DNA of 64,000 nt from Antedon mediterranea. Taxonomy: Eukaryota; Echinodermata; Crinoidea; Comatulida; Antedonidae. The position numbers and the translations under genes were made by a program. The first letter of the stretch is position 1. Each line of letters begins with the position of its first letter. Below are positions 1 to 13,700 of this stretch, in pieces. The notes beneath the pieces were generated by a model, which searched no databases, was not told the DNA's origin, and was given only the letters and a program-made list of their open reading frames with translations. The stretch spans positions 9,869,001 to 9,933,000 of the forward strand of contig NC_092671.1 in the NCBI RefSeq assembly GCF_964355755.1, given 5' to 3'.

Positions 1-99
1 TGTATATATTATTAACCAATGTGTTGATACAAAAAGGTAGCAAATATAACCAATGGCAAAACAGAAGGATTTACTTATTCCATGTGTATAGAACAGTAA

Positions 100-394
100 G
101 ACCCTATTTACACTTGCGATTTGGGTCCGGCAATCGATATGTTTAAACATGTCATAAAGTTAGGCTGGGCGGGATGCAGACCTGGGCCAGATGCAGACCT
201 GGGCCGGATGCAGACCTGGGCCGGATGCAGACCTCGACCTCCTCTTGAGGTGGGTCGAGGAGCAGCTTTATGTTTAGGCCAGCATATGCCAATGGCTTGA
301 GAAAATGAAGTAAATGAATCTTCAGGGCTGTATTTTGGAAAGTGTAAACACGTTGGATCGTCCCACGACACAATCGTAAGTGTAAATGGGGTTT
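100..394. mobile_element. MITE with ACCC.ATTTACACTTGCGATT ends
   Basis: Left end at 101 (CCCTATTTACACTTGCGATT) is mirrored at 372-394 (AATCGTAAGTGTAAATGGGG). It contains a GC-rich 17-bp minisatellite. The open frames here (87 and 92 codons) are by-products of the repeat. Confidence 0.7.
164..234 (+). repeat. 17-bp minisatellite, about 4 copies
   Basis: Unit GGGCCGGATGCAGACCT in tandem, much more GC-rich than its surroundings. Confidence 0.9.
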
Positions 395-1435
395 AAGTAA
401 CATCATGGTAACACACCCATAATGCCACACCCATAATGCCTAATTTAAACCAATAAAAAAGTAAACATAAAACATATAATGCAGGAAATATCTTAATTAT
501 CATTGAAAATACTAATTGTATAGTAAGAACTATCAATTAACAATTATTACATTTAAGTATTTACATAATATTCTTTTTTTTTCCTCAGAAAATAAAACAT
601 TTACAAGGTTGTTTTTTTTCTCGCTAAATAATTTGCTCTTTTTTTCAATTTTAAATGGAATGCTCCAACCTGGGAGACTTCTCCACTTTTAAACTGAAAA
701 AAGAACATCACACTTATTTAAAGAGCGGTGTTCTTATGTTGGCGAAAAAATGGTTAGCACGATACACAAACGTGGTAACGTACTAGTAGGAACATAATAG
801 CGCCCTCTATATTTATAAACTGGTTGTTTCCCCAAACAATAAGAACCTCATATTCCCCAATTCTTTCACATTTCTTTCAAACATCACTTTTTTTTTGGAA
901 ATCTTCTCTACTTTCTTCTTGTATTTATTCAGCAAAAGCATTTTCTACTGTAACCACGGCAACTAAACATCCAATAAGAAATCTTTATCCATTATATTTT
1001 CTTTTTTTTTTCTCTCTTTAAAACTTAAAAAGCATGCGATTAAAATTAAAAACATGATCCCAAAATTCTTTTAAAAAAAACCTAAATCCAATACAACCTT
1101 TTCTTTGAAAACTTGATTAAAAAATACTTTTGCTGAAATATTTAAAAGTAAGTGATTAAAAAGTAAAATGTTTCTTAATTTCCATAAAAAGTTCTTTTTT
1201 AGTGAAGTCTCTGAAGTCTTTGTTGATGGCTATACAGCACATCTTTACCAGTACATTATCATGATGATTACCACACGACCTGCTGCTGTGAAATATTCCA
1301 AGCAAATATATCCGGTAAAATTATTCTATATTTTACATCTAGCATCACGTATAGGTCATGGATTGCTATTCATTCATCTACCTCAAAAACCATACTCCGA
1401 AAACCATGCACTTGCTAATCTTTGGCTCAATTCGT

Positions 1436-1738
1436 TTATTTCGTCTTCTGCGATGTCTGGTTTCGTCCGGCAGTCGGAGATCTACGGCCTCCAGGCGACC
1501 TTCGGCTTCCTGGGGAGCTGCGACCGTTTGATCTTCTTTTGTCGTTATCTCTATGGTTGCGTGTAGGTTGTTCGTTCTGGTCACGTTCTTTGTCTTGTTT
1601 TGGATTCGTTGTGGCATTTTTATTAGTTGGTGCGTTCTTTGCAGGTGGGGTATTGGTTTGACCTTGAGTCGGGCAAACTTCCCCTGGTCCTGGCTTCCTT
1701 CGTGCAATTGCAGCGTAGCTGAATTTCTTAGATGCATC
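1436..1738 (-). CDS. LARP4: LARP4 coding exon 14 (C-terminus, stop)
   Basis: Acceptor TTGTTAACGCAG|GATGCATC, stop TAA at 1438-1436. Begins [17 protein letters not shown], matching the conserved vertebrate KLSYAEVCQKPP element, and ends in a very basic Arg/Ser/Gly tail ([15 protein letters not shown]). An AATAAA overlaps the stop and another minus-strand AATAAA lies at 929-924; the true poly(A) site is unknown. Confidence 0.9.
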   Translation of the reverse strand, partial: DASKKFSYAAIARRKPGPGEVCPTQGQTNTPPAKNAPTNKNATTNPKQDKERDQNEQPTRNHRDNDKRRSNGRSSPGSRRSPGGRRSPTAGRNQTSQKTK

Positions 1739-4700
1739 CTGCGTTAACAAATCGACATAAGTGATTATAATAATAATTAATATGTTAATAACAATCAAAA
1801 TTAACAATAAAGTTATATTAACAAGATTTAAAAAAAGTGAAAACATCAGTTAATGCAGTAGAAATTTAAAGACAACAACAGTAAGAAAAAAGTAAATTTT
1901 TCTCCAGAAGACAGTTTAACAACAGAAACGTTAAAACATTTTCAGATCCAGGAGTAGTCTGGAGCTTTATTCCTTAAACTAGTTTGACAGTGTAGACAGA
2001 GCTTCAGAAAACACATAATGTACCGAAAACCGAATTTGCAATGATTTTTCATAAGTAAAATATGTTTGAAATTTATCATATTTGTTAAAAACAGAGAACA
2101 ACACAAACAAATAAAATAGAAATTTAATTATTTTCTCCACGATATACAAAAAAATACTTACACCAGAAGATGCACATTGTATTTCTGTTGCACTTGTTGT
2201 ATCAGCTGTTTCTTTTGCATTGATGTTACTAGTATTACCTTTGGTTGAAGCAGTCACGGGTACAGTCTCCTGTGGTGTAGGTGACATCTGATTACTGGCG
2301 GGCTTGGTAGTTGTTGTAGACGGGGCCTGAGATGATGAAGGTGTTTCATCAGATGAGCTCACAACGGCTTTGCTAGGCTCACTTGCTGCTTGATAGGACT
2401 TTTTTGTTGACTTTTTACTGTGTGGGAAAAGTAGTTATAATAATTAGGAAAACAATTTTTTATCAATGTTTAAAACCATACAATTAGATGTTAATTACCA
2501 AACTGTCCATGCAATTAGATGTAAATGATCAAACTGTAATATATGGTATTGTGACGCTTGACCAACGAATCAGATTTTTCTTTTTTGTAATAATTGAATA
2601 TAAAAAATGTTATAGAATTTGCATGCACCAGTGAATTTTGTCTTTCAGTTTTTGGCGGTATTATTATGTGAATAACTCAAAATCAGCTTTACAAAGAAAG
2701 AAGAAATATAACCTTAAATCCAACCGATGATGCCGTGTTAACATAAACATTTGTTAAGGCCTTATTACTCTACCATGAACACATATTTTTCTGCATCCCT
2801 TTAGATACATTTTCACGAATGCAAAATTTATTTGATGAGATTTTATTACAAGAATTCTGTAGAGTAAGTAACACTTGCACATATAACTTATCAGTAGAAC
2901 AGCGTGTACAAACACCTCCCACACATTGTCACACATTAATAGTACTTGTATAACGATAATTTACCATCATTAGATGTGTGGGAATGAGAACATCAATACA
3001 GAGTTCACCAACAATTAATAAGCTGCTTCAAACGCAAAGTGCACAAATAAATCTTCAAGGCAACATGGATTTTAATTAAAAGTAACCCCAAAATGGATTA
3101 CTATCATTAATAACATCTTAATGTTTAAAAAAATTTTAATTCACCGGTAAAAAATCTGCCACATATCAAGATTTGGAGAGATGTATGGGTTTTGAAATGT
3201 TACAGACAGCATACATAACAAGAATAACTGACGACAATAGGTAGGTGGAGAAAAAGATTTTATAGAGTGGCGACCAAGACCTGGAAAAGTTGAAGACAAG
3301 GAAGAAAAAAAAGAAGGTGGAGATGACATGAAGAGATATTTGAGCAATTTAAACAGGTCGAATGATTGACAAAGGAAATTGAAAATTCTTGAGAAGGGTG
3401 AAATCCAGCAACCACAAAAATGAAAAGAATAAGCGAGAGACCAAGATCAAAAGATAGAAATGGATTGTGCCATGTGATGAGAAGGAAAAACAATAGTCAG
3501 TATATGCCACCAATCTGGTGATTCAAGCGTTGCATCCATTTTAAATAAAGTTGTTATTATTATATTATTATAGTTATGACATGAAAAGGCAGAAGAAGAG
3601 TTGGACGGCCCAAAACAACATGGAGGAGGACAGTGGAAATAGAGAGAAAACCTAGGATGGAGGACATGGAACGAAGAAAAACAAATCGCCGCCAATAGAA
3701 CCAACTGGAAATTGCCAATACAGCCATATGGGCCAGGAGGCTCAAAGAGGTTAGGTAGGTAGTGGTGAGGTCATGTGGTGAAATCAAGTCATTAAGCAAA
3801 GATATCAAAACCATCAAAAGTTAAAAGCTATATACAAACTATACAAACCTTTGTGTATTCGTCGTTTGTGGTGTTATAGGTGTTGATTTGTCAGGCTCTA
3901 TAGAGTTTGTAGGTGACACGCCAGATTTAGATGCAGGAGAGACATCAGATTTATTAGCTTGAGTTGTAGTTGTTGAACTACTTGCGTTCACGGTTTTAGA
4001 ATCTTGAGTTTTAACTGCTTTCTGAAATTTTACATTTAAATATTTTATAAAATCTGATAGAATAAAGACATTACAACATTATGAATGAAGATTTGATGCA
4101 TACTAACTACATTAATGGCTAAATAAGATATAGAGTACAATAAAACTCTAATTTTCTGACTACATCACTACTAAAACTAGAATTTATTAAGATTTTATAG
4201 AGAAATGTGGTTACTTGAAATATAGAAACCGGAAACATTGATAATAATAAAACTTATTTAATTATTTCTATGAATCATTAAACTCTCAATTCTCAAGTGT
4301 TTAATTCCCTTGTGCTGAGATTTAAATTTGAGTATAAAATTTGTGTTTTAATAGTTTGACATTTAAACCTATAATATCCATGCATAATCAATGTTATTTC
4401 ACGGTATTCATTTAACTTCATATTACACTCAAAGACAATCAACATAATTTTTCGTTACTTACGATTCCTTTACAAATATCTGCAAACTTGGTAACAGTTT
4501 CTGCTTCTGTAACCTCTTTTTGTACGACCTCTTTCCCAACTTCGACTCTGGAGTTTTCGGTATGTCCTGGAAGTGGTGGAAAAGAGGAAGGGTCTAAAGA
4601 GGGCGAAGGAATTTTAACAACTGGTTCCTTCTCTTTGGTTTCTCTGAAAGATTTTCGACTGGATGCACTATCATGACGACGTCGAGGGCGCTCGTTGAAA

Positions 4701-7700
4701 GGCAAGCTTCCAGTACTTCTTCTGAAACCAAATCAATTTAAACATTTTAACATGACAAAAAAATAATTCTTATATTATAAAAAATAGAGAAACAGGAACT
4801 GAGGTAAAAACCGCTCATTGTATAATATTCTGATTGTCTATACAATTAGTATCTTTCAAGTATGTTTTGAAAAATTCATTCACAAACAAATTTATTCACA
4901 GTAATACAATACCACTGTTTTTATGATAATTTAAAATATGTGAAACTGCAAACCGTCCGGTGATACTGTATACTGGTAATTAATTTAAGTAATTAATTAA
5001 TAAACATCTGTGACAATGAGAAAAAGTCGCCACAACCAAGATATAAACACATAAGCATACTACCATATTTTATGTAAGCATACTACCATATTTTATGTAA
5101 GCATACTACCATATTTTATGTAAGCATACTACCATATTTTATGTAAGCATACTACCATATGTAAGCATCCTACCATTAGACAACTGGGGTTTTTATGGTA
5201 TGGTTCAAACACAATTTAATAGTAACTCTTTAACATCCTTGGCATGGTACTATGGAAAACCACTGGTTCTCAATTGTACACATATGCAACAGATTATATG
5301 CCTTAGTCTTATATACTAATTTAAACAACACATAATCTAAAACTTCCATATTTCTATGAACTTATTTTTCTTCACGTGCTAAGTGTCCTAGGGGCCCTAT
5401 ATCCACAACCTGCAATCAATGGAACCTCACAACTGCCTCCTACACTCTTCACTGAAAACCTCTTGTATTACACCATTGAGGTCTGATTGCATTCAGCCTT
5501 ATTATATACATGTGGGCATATATCATTAAATCTATATGAAAAGCATTTCTTTAAGTTCTACATGACTTGTCTAACGATCCTCCCGAGTCTCGATTGCAAA
5601 ATATCAACACATAAAGAGCCGCGTGATGTAGTTATACTAAAATAAAGTTAATGAACTTTGGTTTATATGCTAGAATTGTTTTTATCATGTAGTTTCCATT
5701 TCTTATAAGCTATAATATGAATCAATTTCAACCAAGTATTTCTAATAATATTTTTCAAATTAGTACTAGTAGCTTTTACTCCTAATTTCTTTTGCATACA
5801 TATATTAAGTAACGAATAAAAAATGCGAATTCAATGATTTCCTTCTTTGAAGTAAGCTTTTCTAGGTCTTTGGATTTATTTTAGAGTTACATTAATATTC
5901 AGGGAACAAAACTAATCAGGGGACACTTTCCTGTGAAACAAAAAATGGACAAAACATTGTATGTTTTAACGCTACAGTCAACCAACACCTTTTAACATAG
6001 TGTTTTATAGGAGTTCATATTTTATGCTTAAAGCAGAATAGCTATATCATATCAGTTAGATATGTATAGATTTTTCTTATCAATCTCGCAAATTTATCCT
6101 TCACATTTACATATTGCTGGCAGTTGCCTTGCTGTTCAAATGTAAAGTTATCAACAACTGTTTTATTAATATTAATTATTTGTTTGCTTGAGCTTACCTA
6201 TTCATTTGTTGTTGTCCCTTTACATTGTTATAATCCTCGTGATTCCTGGTTCGCGTATGCACGGGTCCATCATTATTCCGTCTGGTGAATCCGTTTTGTT
6301 GATAATCACGTCCTTCATTTGAAAGTTTCCTTTCATTTTTTTGTTCTCGGTCATAGTTCATAGGTCGAGGGTTACTATTAATACTTTGAGCTGTATGGCG
6401 TCGTTCATTTGCTTTATAAATGTTCTCATCAGAAACGCCATGCTCTATTGATCGAAATTCAGGTGTGCTCAATGTTCTGGACTTTGTTTGCCTGATAATT
6501 AATAATAAATGTTATTACAGCATAGCATAATAATAATAAAAAAAATATGAAAAAAACAGAACCAAAGACAATGAAGCTATGGTAAATAATAATGATACTA
6601 CTGTATATTAATAATGATGATGAAAGCAATGATGGACTAATAACTAAGGTTGGTTGGTTCAAATGCAAAGATACGGTACAGTAGCTAGGGTATAGATAAA
6701 TGCCGATTTATGTGGATCCCCAGTCGATAGTGATTTATAGTTCACTTTTGGGGTTCCCTGTTTGTTTGGGTCTATGTTCTTAGCTTGTGTATTTTATTGT
6801 TTTTGTTTTTGTATTGAGAAGTATAAAGGAAATGATCATTAAAACAATGATAGTTATACTGTTTAAATGTTGATGTTAAAATGTATTACATTACAAGATA
6901 AGTGAAAAGTGAAAATCACATTTGGATCTCACAAAACATTATTGAAACAAAAATGCAGCAATTGTGGAATAAAAATAGAATAATTTAAAATATGAAATGA
7001 TTGATGTCCGTTTACTTATTAGAGTGTTATTGTGTTTACGTATCACAACTTTATATCAAAACAAATTGATTGCCATGGGACCAAGTCCAACTAGATATTG
7101 GACGTTCATCTTAATTAATTATTCATTTTGTAATTATTAAAGATAATTATTAGATACTAAATGATATTAATCATAATGTATTTATTATTCTTTTTCCTGC
7201 TACCGATTTGTAAATGTTGACAACTAGCTATTATTTTTGGTTATATTAAAAAAGGTTTATTAGTAAATAAAATCTATTATTAATGTTTAACAATATTTAT
7301 TATTATTAATATAAACAGTTTATTAATAAAAACAATCTGTTATTAATGCTTAACAATATATTATTATTAAAAAGTTTATTAGTAAATATAATCTATTATT
7401 ACTGTTTAACAATATATTTTATTTTTAATATAAACAGTTTATTAGTAAACAGAATATATTATTAAAGCTAACAATATATATAAAATAATGTTGATTATTA
7501 TTATTGTTTAACAATATATATATTATTATTAATATAACTAGTTTATTATTAAACAGAATCTATTATTAAAGCTAACAATATATATTAAAATAATTTTGTT
7601 TATGGTAATAATTATGTAAGATATCCCACCGCACCAGAAATCATTAAACATATATTGTGCCTAGCAAATTATGACTATGATAGGATTCTAACTTGAATTT

Positions 7701-10700
7701 TGTATTACTATTCCCAAACATGGAACATCTTCAGCCCTAATGGTTCCTTCGGGGCAATCATTTAAAACTCTAGCAAATTACACTGCCTTAATGTTCACTG
7801 AACAATGCTATTAAACATTTCTCAGCACAGGGTATGAATTTACAATAATGGATATTATGTATGATTGTTTGCAATCAGTATACATATTAAAATAAACTGA
7901 AATCACATTACCTGCTAGTCATATTTCTATTTGTATATACTTGTCGATTTCCGTAAGGTATTTTTTGATGAGGTGGAAAGGCACTAGAAGAGAAAGGCTG
8001 CTGCGGCTACAAGACAAAATAAAACACCAGAAAATGTTATATATAATACATTTTTTGTTATACAACAAGCAAGTAATGAGCCAAACTGGATGGATAAACT
8101 ATAATTTATCATGCTTATAATGTAAATAATCCTTTCACATCGCCTAGCAAACACTTGAGCTTACACATAGCATAAAAAGCTAGGGAGGAGTGGAGGTGGA
8201 GTGTAAACTCTGAAGTTTTTCTAGGCAATGTCAAAGGGGTACTAGTCTCGTTTAAGGCTTTAAGCGCAGTAGAAAGAGTTGACACTAGGGTAGGACTGGA
8301 AGGCAAGCACGTAAACCACCAAGCAAAAGGGAAAAAAAAAACATTAAAGGCATTAACATAGCCTGCCCTCTATATGCATTAAATTTCTTTTCCAATTTAT
8401 TTCTTATGACTGTGCTAATTTATTGGTTCTGACACGGAGATGTATCACGGAAAACAGAAAAAAAAAAGAACTTGAGACAGTAATGTAATAAAACCATTTG
8501 CAGTTATTAAATAGACCATTTATGAGACTATATAATAATTGATTTCTCAGGTTTTCATGTGTTCTTATTGTGATAATAATGACGTAGGTATGAGGATTGA
8601 TAATGATTAATGATAACGGTAAGAATAATGTCAAATATTGCGTAAAATTAATAATCACATAACGGTTGATGATACAAGAAGAATGGGTAGATAAAACTAG
8701 TGAATAAAGGAGGTATGATGACGGCAGTGACGAGGTCGGTACTGGCAATGATAAGGAAGAGGATGTTAAAAATAATGATAACGCCAATGTTGTTCAGGAA
8801 GATGTCGCTAATTCAATGATGGATGATGACACTGTTGATAAAACGAAGACGACAACATAGTTATCTCTGGCATGAGCTAAAAAAAGACTAATGCTCTTAA
8901 TACATGGAAAGATAATGGTAAAGAATCTTAAATAATAAGATCAGGGCTAACAGCAAAACTTTGAAACAATTCATCATATCCGTGATTCACTAAGACCGTG
9001 AGCGTGCCCGTTAGTACATCCATCAATCTACTTGTCACAATCTCTTAGCGTACATACTGCATTAATCTATATGTTTTGTCTTGCCCACTCATCTTTCTGC
9101 CGTTCAACATGTATCACCACGCACTGCACACAAAACATTAACGTAATAAAAATAAAAGATAAATGAACTATAATAGCTATATATAAAAATAATCAATCTA
9201 AAACCTAATAAATATCAATAATATTTGAAATCAAATCAAACTTCAGCCCACACTAATGCCCAACAAAATCAATGTAAAATTATAAATAAATACAAAATAC
9301 ACAGCCAATAATAATTTCAAAATCATTAACTATTTCACAATTAAATAATAGAGAATATCAATAAAAAATGTACATTCACTTTGAACATTTTCACCTGCCA
9401 AAAAAATGTATGAAAACACTTTTCAGAACTAGTGGCAGATGGTACAGATTGAATGTGTTATAATCTCAATGCCAATTTTATAAATCCTTTATATTATATG
9501 AAAAACATGTTTGCACATAAATAATAAAATGAATATCATTATCAAACAGAAAATAAATTATGCGATAATTTTTAAACAAATTTTAAGAGGAATGATAGTA
9601 CTGTATATGAACAACTAATAAATGTTATTTTTGTGAATACTTCAATAAACTTGTACAAGCCCATCCTCAATAGTAAGCCCATCCTCAATAGTAAGCTCAT
9701 CCTCAATAGTAAGCTCATCCTCAATAGTAAGCTCATCCTCAATAGTAAGTCCATCCTCAATAATAAGCCCATCCTCAATAATAAGGCATCTTAAGTCACA
9801 AGTCCGTCTATAGAAAAGCTATTTGTAATGTATTTTAATTTTATTAGAGGCCTGTGAATAATATCAGTTGACACTCTGGGCAAAAACGGATAGATGGTTG
9901 AAAAAAAAAAATAAATAAATAAAAAGTAATTAGCCCAATTTTCTTCCACCCACCCAGTCAAGGCCTTCTAAGGTATTCTCCTAAGCGTAATTTTTTACTT
10001 TCGCACACAAAATGAGCCTAGGTTAATACCACCATCAAGAATTGTTTGCATACATCCTAACCAAGTTTATAGATTTCAATTTAATTCTTTTTTATTTATT
10101 AAAGATTAAATAACAAGTAGGTGTGTAACAAAATCACATGACGTTTTTCATCCAATACGGTTTAATTATAAAATATGATAATTTGGTAGGTAAATAAAGC
10201 ATGTCCGGTACAAATCATGAATGGAACAAAGGTTAATTAATTTGTATTTAGATTATATTGCTGTCACGCTTCACTGAATTCTATTGTTTATATTTAATAA
10301 TCATAGTTGAAATAATTAATTTTATATCAAATATTAGCCGGTTCATGTTAGTTATGTACAGATGTCTACGATTACTACGATAAAATGAATGTGTTTTTTT
10401 TTTTAAACTTTGGCTAGGAAAACAATTACATTTTACAAAGAGCTTATCATATTCTCAAGTGTAATTGTATCAATTTAGAAAAACAAAAATGTGTTAATGA
10501 CGTTTCCTGTATTGAATTTTAAAAAGAATTACCGAGTATAAAAGGCGATTATCAATTATATTGTTATGTTGTTTTTTATTCAGCACATTTACAGTGAAAT
10601 ATAAAAACATAAGAATTATACATTTAGATTAAACAAGAAAATTATTTGTACACAACGTAAACAACGATGTATCAAAAAAGAAATACAAGTATTTAACAAA

Positions 10701-13700
10701 TTAAAGGACTGGCATACAATATCAACTGAACATCAGACGAGTGATGGCGCAATTCACCGAACCATGACGAATGACAGAAGATCATGTCAACGTCATTTGC
10801 GTGACCAAGGCTACTGAAAATAGCCGAAACATAGCAACTAAGTACTTGACAACTGGTTTAACAAAAAAGTTAACATTTATTTTTTTAAATACAATATCAG
10901 ATTTTCTACACCCCCATGCTTTTGATCACAACATCTCCATTAAACTCTTATATTCTTACAATGACAACAAAATCATTCATACACAGTTGTTGACGTAAGC
11001 ACACGCTTAATGATGTAACAAAATCAGCTGTCTTTACTCTCCTGTCTTTTCTTTAACTTGTTTTTCACAATTTCTGTTCAGATTTCTGAGAGGCTAATGC
11101 ATGATGAAATAGCGATCTTAATAGGAAAGTATATCAAGATAAATTTCACAAGTTTTTATTGTAACGCAACTCTAAAGATAAATGGCTGGCTGTTAAAAGA
11201 TTCTGGATCTATTAATTAAAACTATTTTATACACATTGCTAAAAATGGCTGCTTTATCAACGTTTACAAAGAATAAGAATCAATTTTAATTAATCTAAAG
11301 TAACAAATTAGTATGATTATGTGGGACAAGTTATAATGACAGAATTTTTTGCAATACTGTCTTCTATTCTATAGATTTTTTCCATTTTCTAATGATGATC
11401 ATTTTTTTTTCCTGTAGAGATACTTTATTAGTTTTCCACAGAATATTGGAAGCAGCGCTCTTCGGAGATTTGTTAAATAGATTAATCAAATCATTGGAGC
11501 ATTAGGTACCAGCTTTAAATAAAAAATGATGTATTCCAAAGCGAGTTTGACAATTACTTGTCGGCTGCCATTAAAATTTAATCTTCAATTATATGTCAAG
11601 ATTAGCATGGCAGACATGAAAGGTTGCCAGGTTATCTGTACAATTATACCAATATAAACATTTTATTTTAATATGATAGATAATCTCAGATACTGTTTCC
11701 CAAAATTATGTTAATTACCATCTATACAAATATTAAAAAAAAAAAGTTTTATGATATTGCAGGACCATTAAGTTGTATATTATTTGTTGTATTGTGAAAT
11801 AAACAAATTGCATGCCACCTGATTTTAATGATGGCATATCTAAAAGTAAATATATGAATACACGATATTCAAATGGAAGAGCAATCAAAATGCACAGAAA
11901 TGTTTTTATTTTAACATTGTGCCCTCAACACACAACTGTGGAGTACAGTCACCAGCACAACTTCACAGAAGTGAGATATGATGGATGAACTATTGTAGTG
12001 CAACACAAAAAAATAGGAAATTCCCCATTTAAATATTATGTATGCGTATATATTGCAAAAAAAAAACCAACAAAATCTTACCACATTAGGTGCCTCAAAA
12101 AATGATTGCGTTGTTGTCCACCCTTGTGGCAGTATTTGTGGATAGTACGAGAGCGGTGGGCCAGTATGTACGCCGTTCATCTGCGGTTGTGAAACGGCAG
12201 GGTACTGGAATGCCTGTGGTATTGCCGCTGGGGGCTGGGCATACGTAGATGGACCGGACGGCGTTTGACTAAATCCATTACGGGATTTGGGTGGGTAAGG
12301 AACACGTTGAAGAGGCTTGGCTTTTATCCTTGCCTAAAAATAATCAAACAATAAATAGTATAAGGTTATAACAATACTATAATACTTGAGGTTATCAGAA
12401 AAATCCCATGCCTAGCCTTCTAACCAATTGCACTCAAGGAAAAATGGCATGACCACACAGTTATACGTTAACAATTGTGTAGGTACATCAATATCAATTC
12501 TCAGATGGCTACTTTGTACAATGATAAACGTCATCCATTCTGAATGCGACATTAAAGTGATGAGGTAATATTCATTTCTTAATCGCAGGCGTAAGCACTT
12601 TTAAGTATCATCAGTACGCTCTCATCAAGCCTCATAAGAAGACAGGATAAGTCTGGTATTGGATTCATTTTCCGCTGGTAATTAAACATCTTCTGAAATT
12701 TGAACATACCATAATCGGTTTTCCTTGAAACGTCTGGACAACTTCACGCAAGTAGCGATACGCATTTTGTGCGTCGATGTCCGAGTCAAAGGTGATGTAC
12801 CAGTTGTTGTTATGCGCAAATTCACAGCTTACCATCGGAGGGCAAGTTGGACCTGAAAACAACTTACGAACATCCTAGAAATTAAAGATAAAAAGCAAGA
12901 GTTTGTCATGAAAGAGAACATATATGAAGCGAATAGATTATTATTGCGACATCCAAAAATCTTTCTCAATCATCATTATTATTGTACTGTACATATTTGT
13001 AGACAGTACAAATTTGTTTTGAAGAGTTTTCACGAATTAAAAATAATCCACAATTGCATGACATCAAATGTTCAGTTTAATCTATTATCTTCAATTGCTA
13101 TAATGCCACAGGCATACATTTAATACAATAACCAATGTTTTCATGTATTATAAATCTGTATATGAAAATAATCTCATCTGGTTTCGGTCTAGCATAATTT
13201 CATTGCTATGTGATTATTCGTACTGTATACAATGTATTCGTTAGTAATACGGGGCAAACCATAAGCGATTTGTTATAGCTTTCATTTGTTATTGGTGAAA
13301 AAGAAATCATGTATAATATTTGAATTTTATTGATTTAACAAAATCTGTACTGTACTGTAAATAGACTAGAAAGAATGTTAGTATTTGCAGAATGGCATGA
13401 TGGGTAACATGGTTAGCTTATCAATACAGAGGTTTAGGTTTAAATCCTTCCAGTACCAGGATTTTTCTCATGATCAAGATAGACACACTACCTTGGCCTC
13501 TATATTATAATTGGAATTTTATTAATACTAATTACTATATTATAACTACTGTACTGTTAGATGTGACATTTGGCAAAGTAAAATATTCTATAAACAAATA
13601 TGTAATATATATTTTCCTGTATTCAATTTAATAAATTTGACCTGTATCTTTAAATTACTAGAGGTGAAAGACCATAGTTCACGCATGAATACATTGTTAA

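Noticed and set aside
1168-1566. A 132-codon plus-strand frame
   Set aside because: It overlaps the LARP4 last exon and 3' UTR on the other strand and has no recognisable domain.
8640-8880. GATGATGA-rich stretch as a decayed acidic coding region
   Set aside because: No consistent frame and no splice sites; more likely a decayed trinucleotide repeat.
10790-10840. GGCTACTGAAAATAGCCGAAAC as a hammerhead ribozyme core
   Set aside because: The required CUGAUGA sequence and three-stem layout are not present; only a short stem-loop is possible.
12852-12858. TTTTCAG as the acceptor of LARP4 exon 7
   Set aside because: It gives the wrong phase with exon 6 and loses the conserved DVRKLF helix; the acceptor at 12875 solves both.
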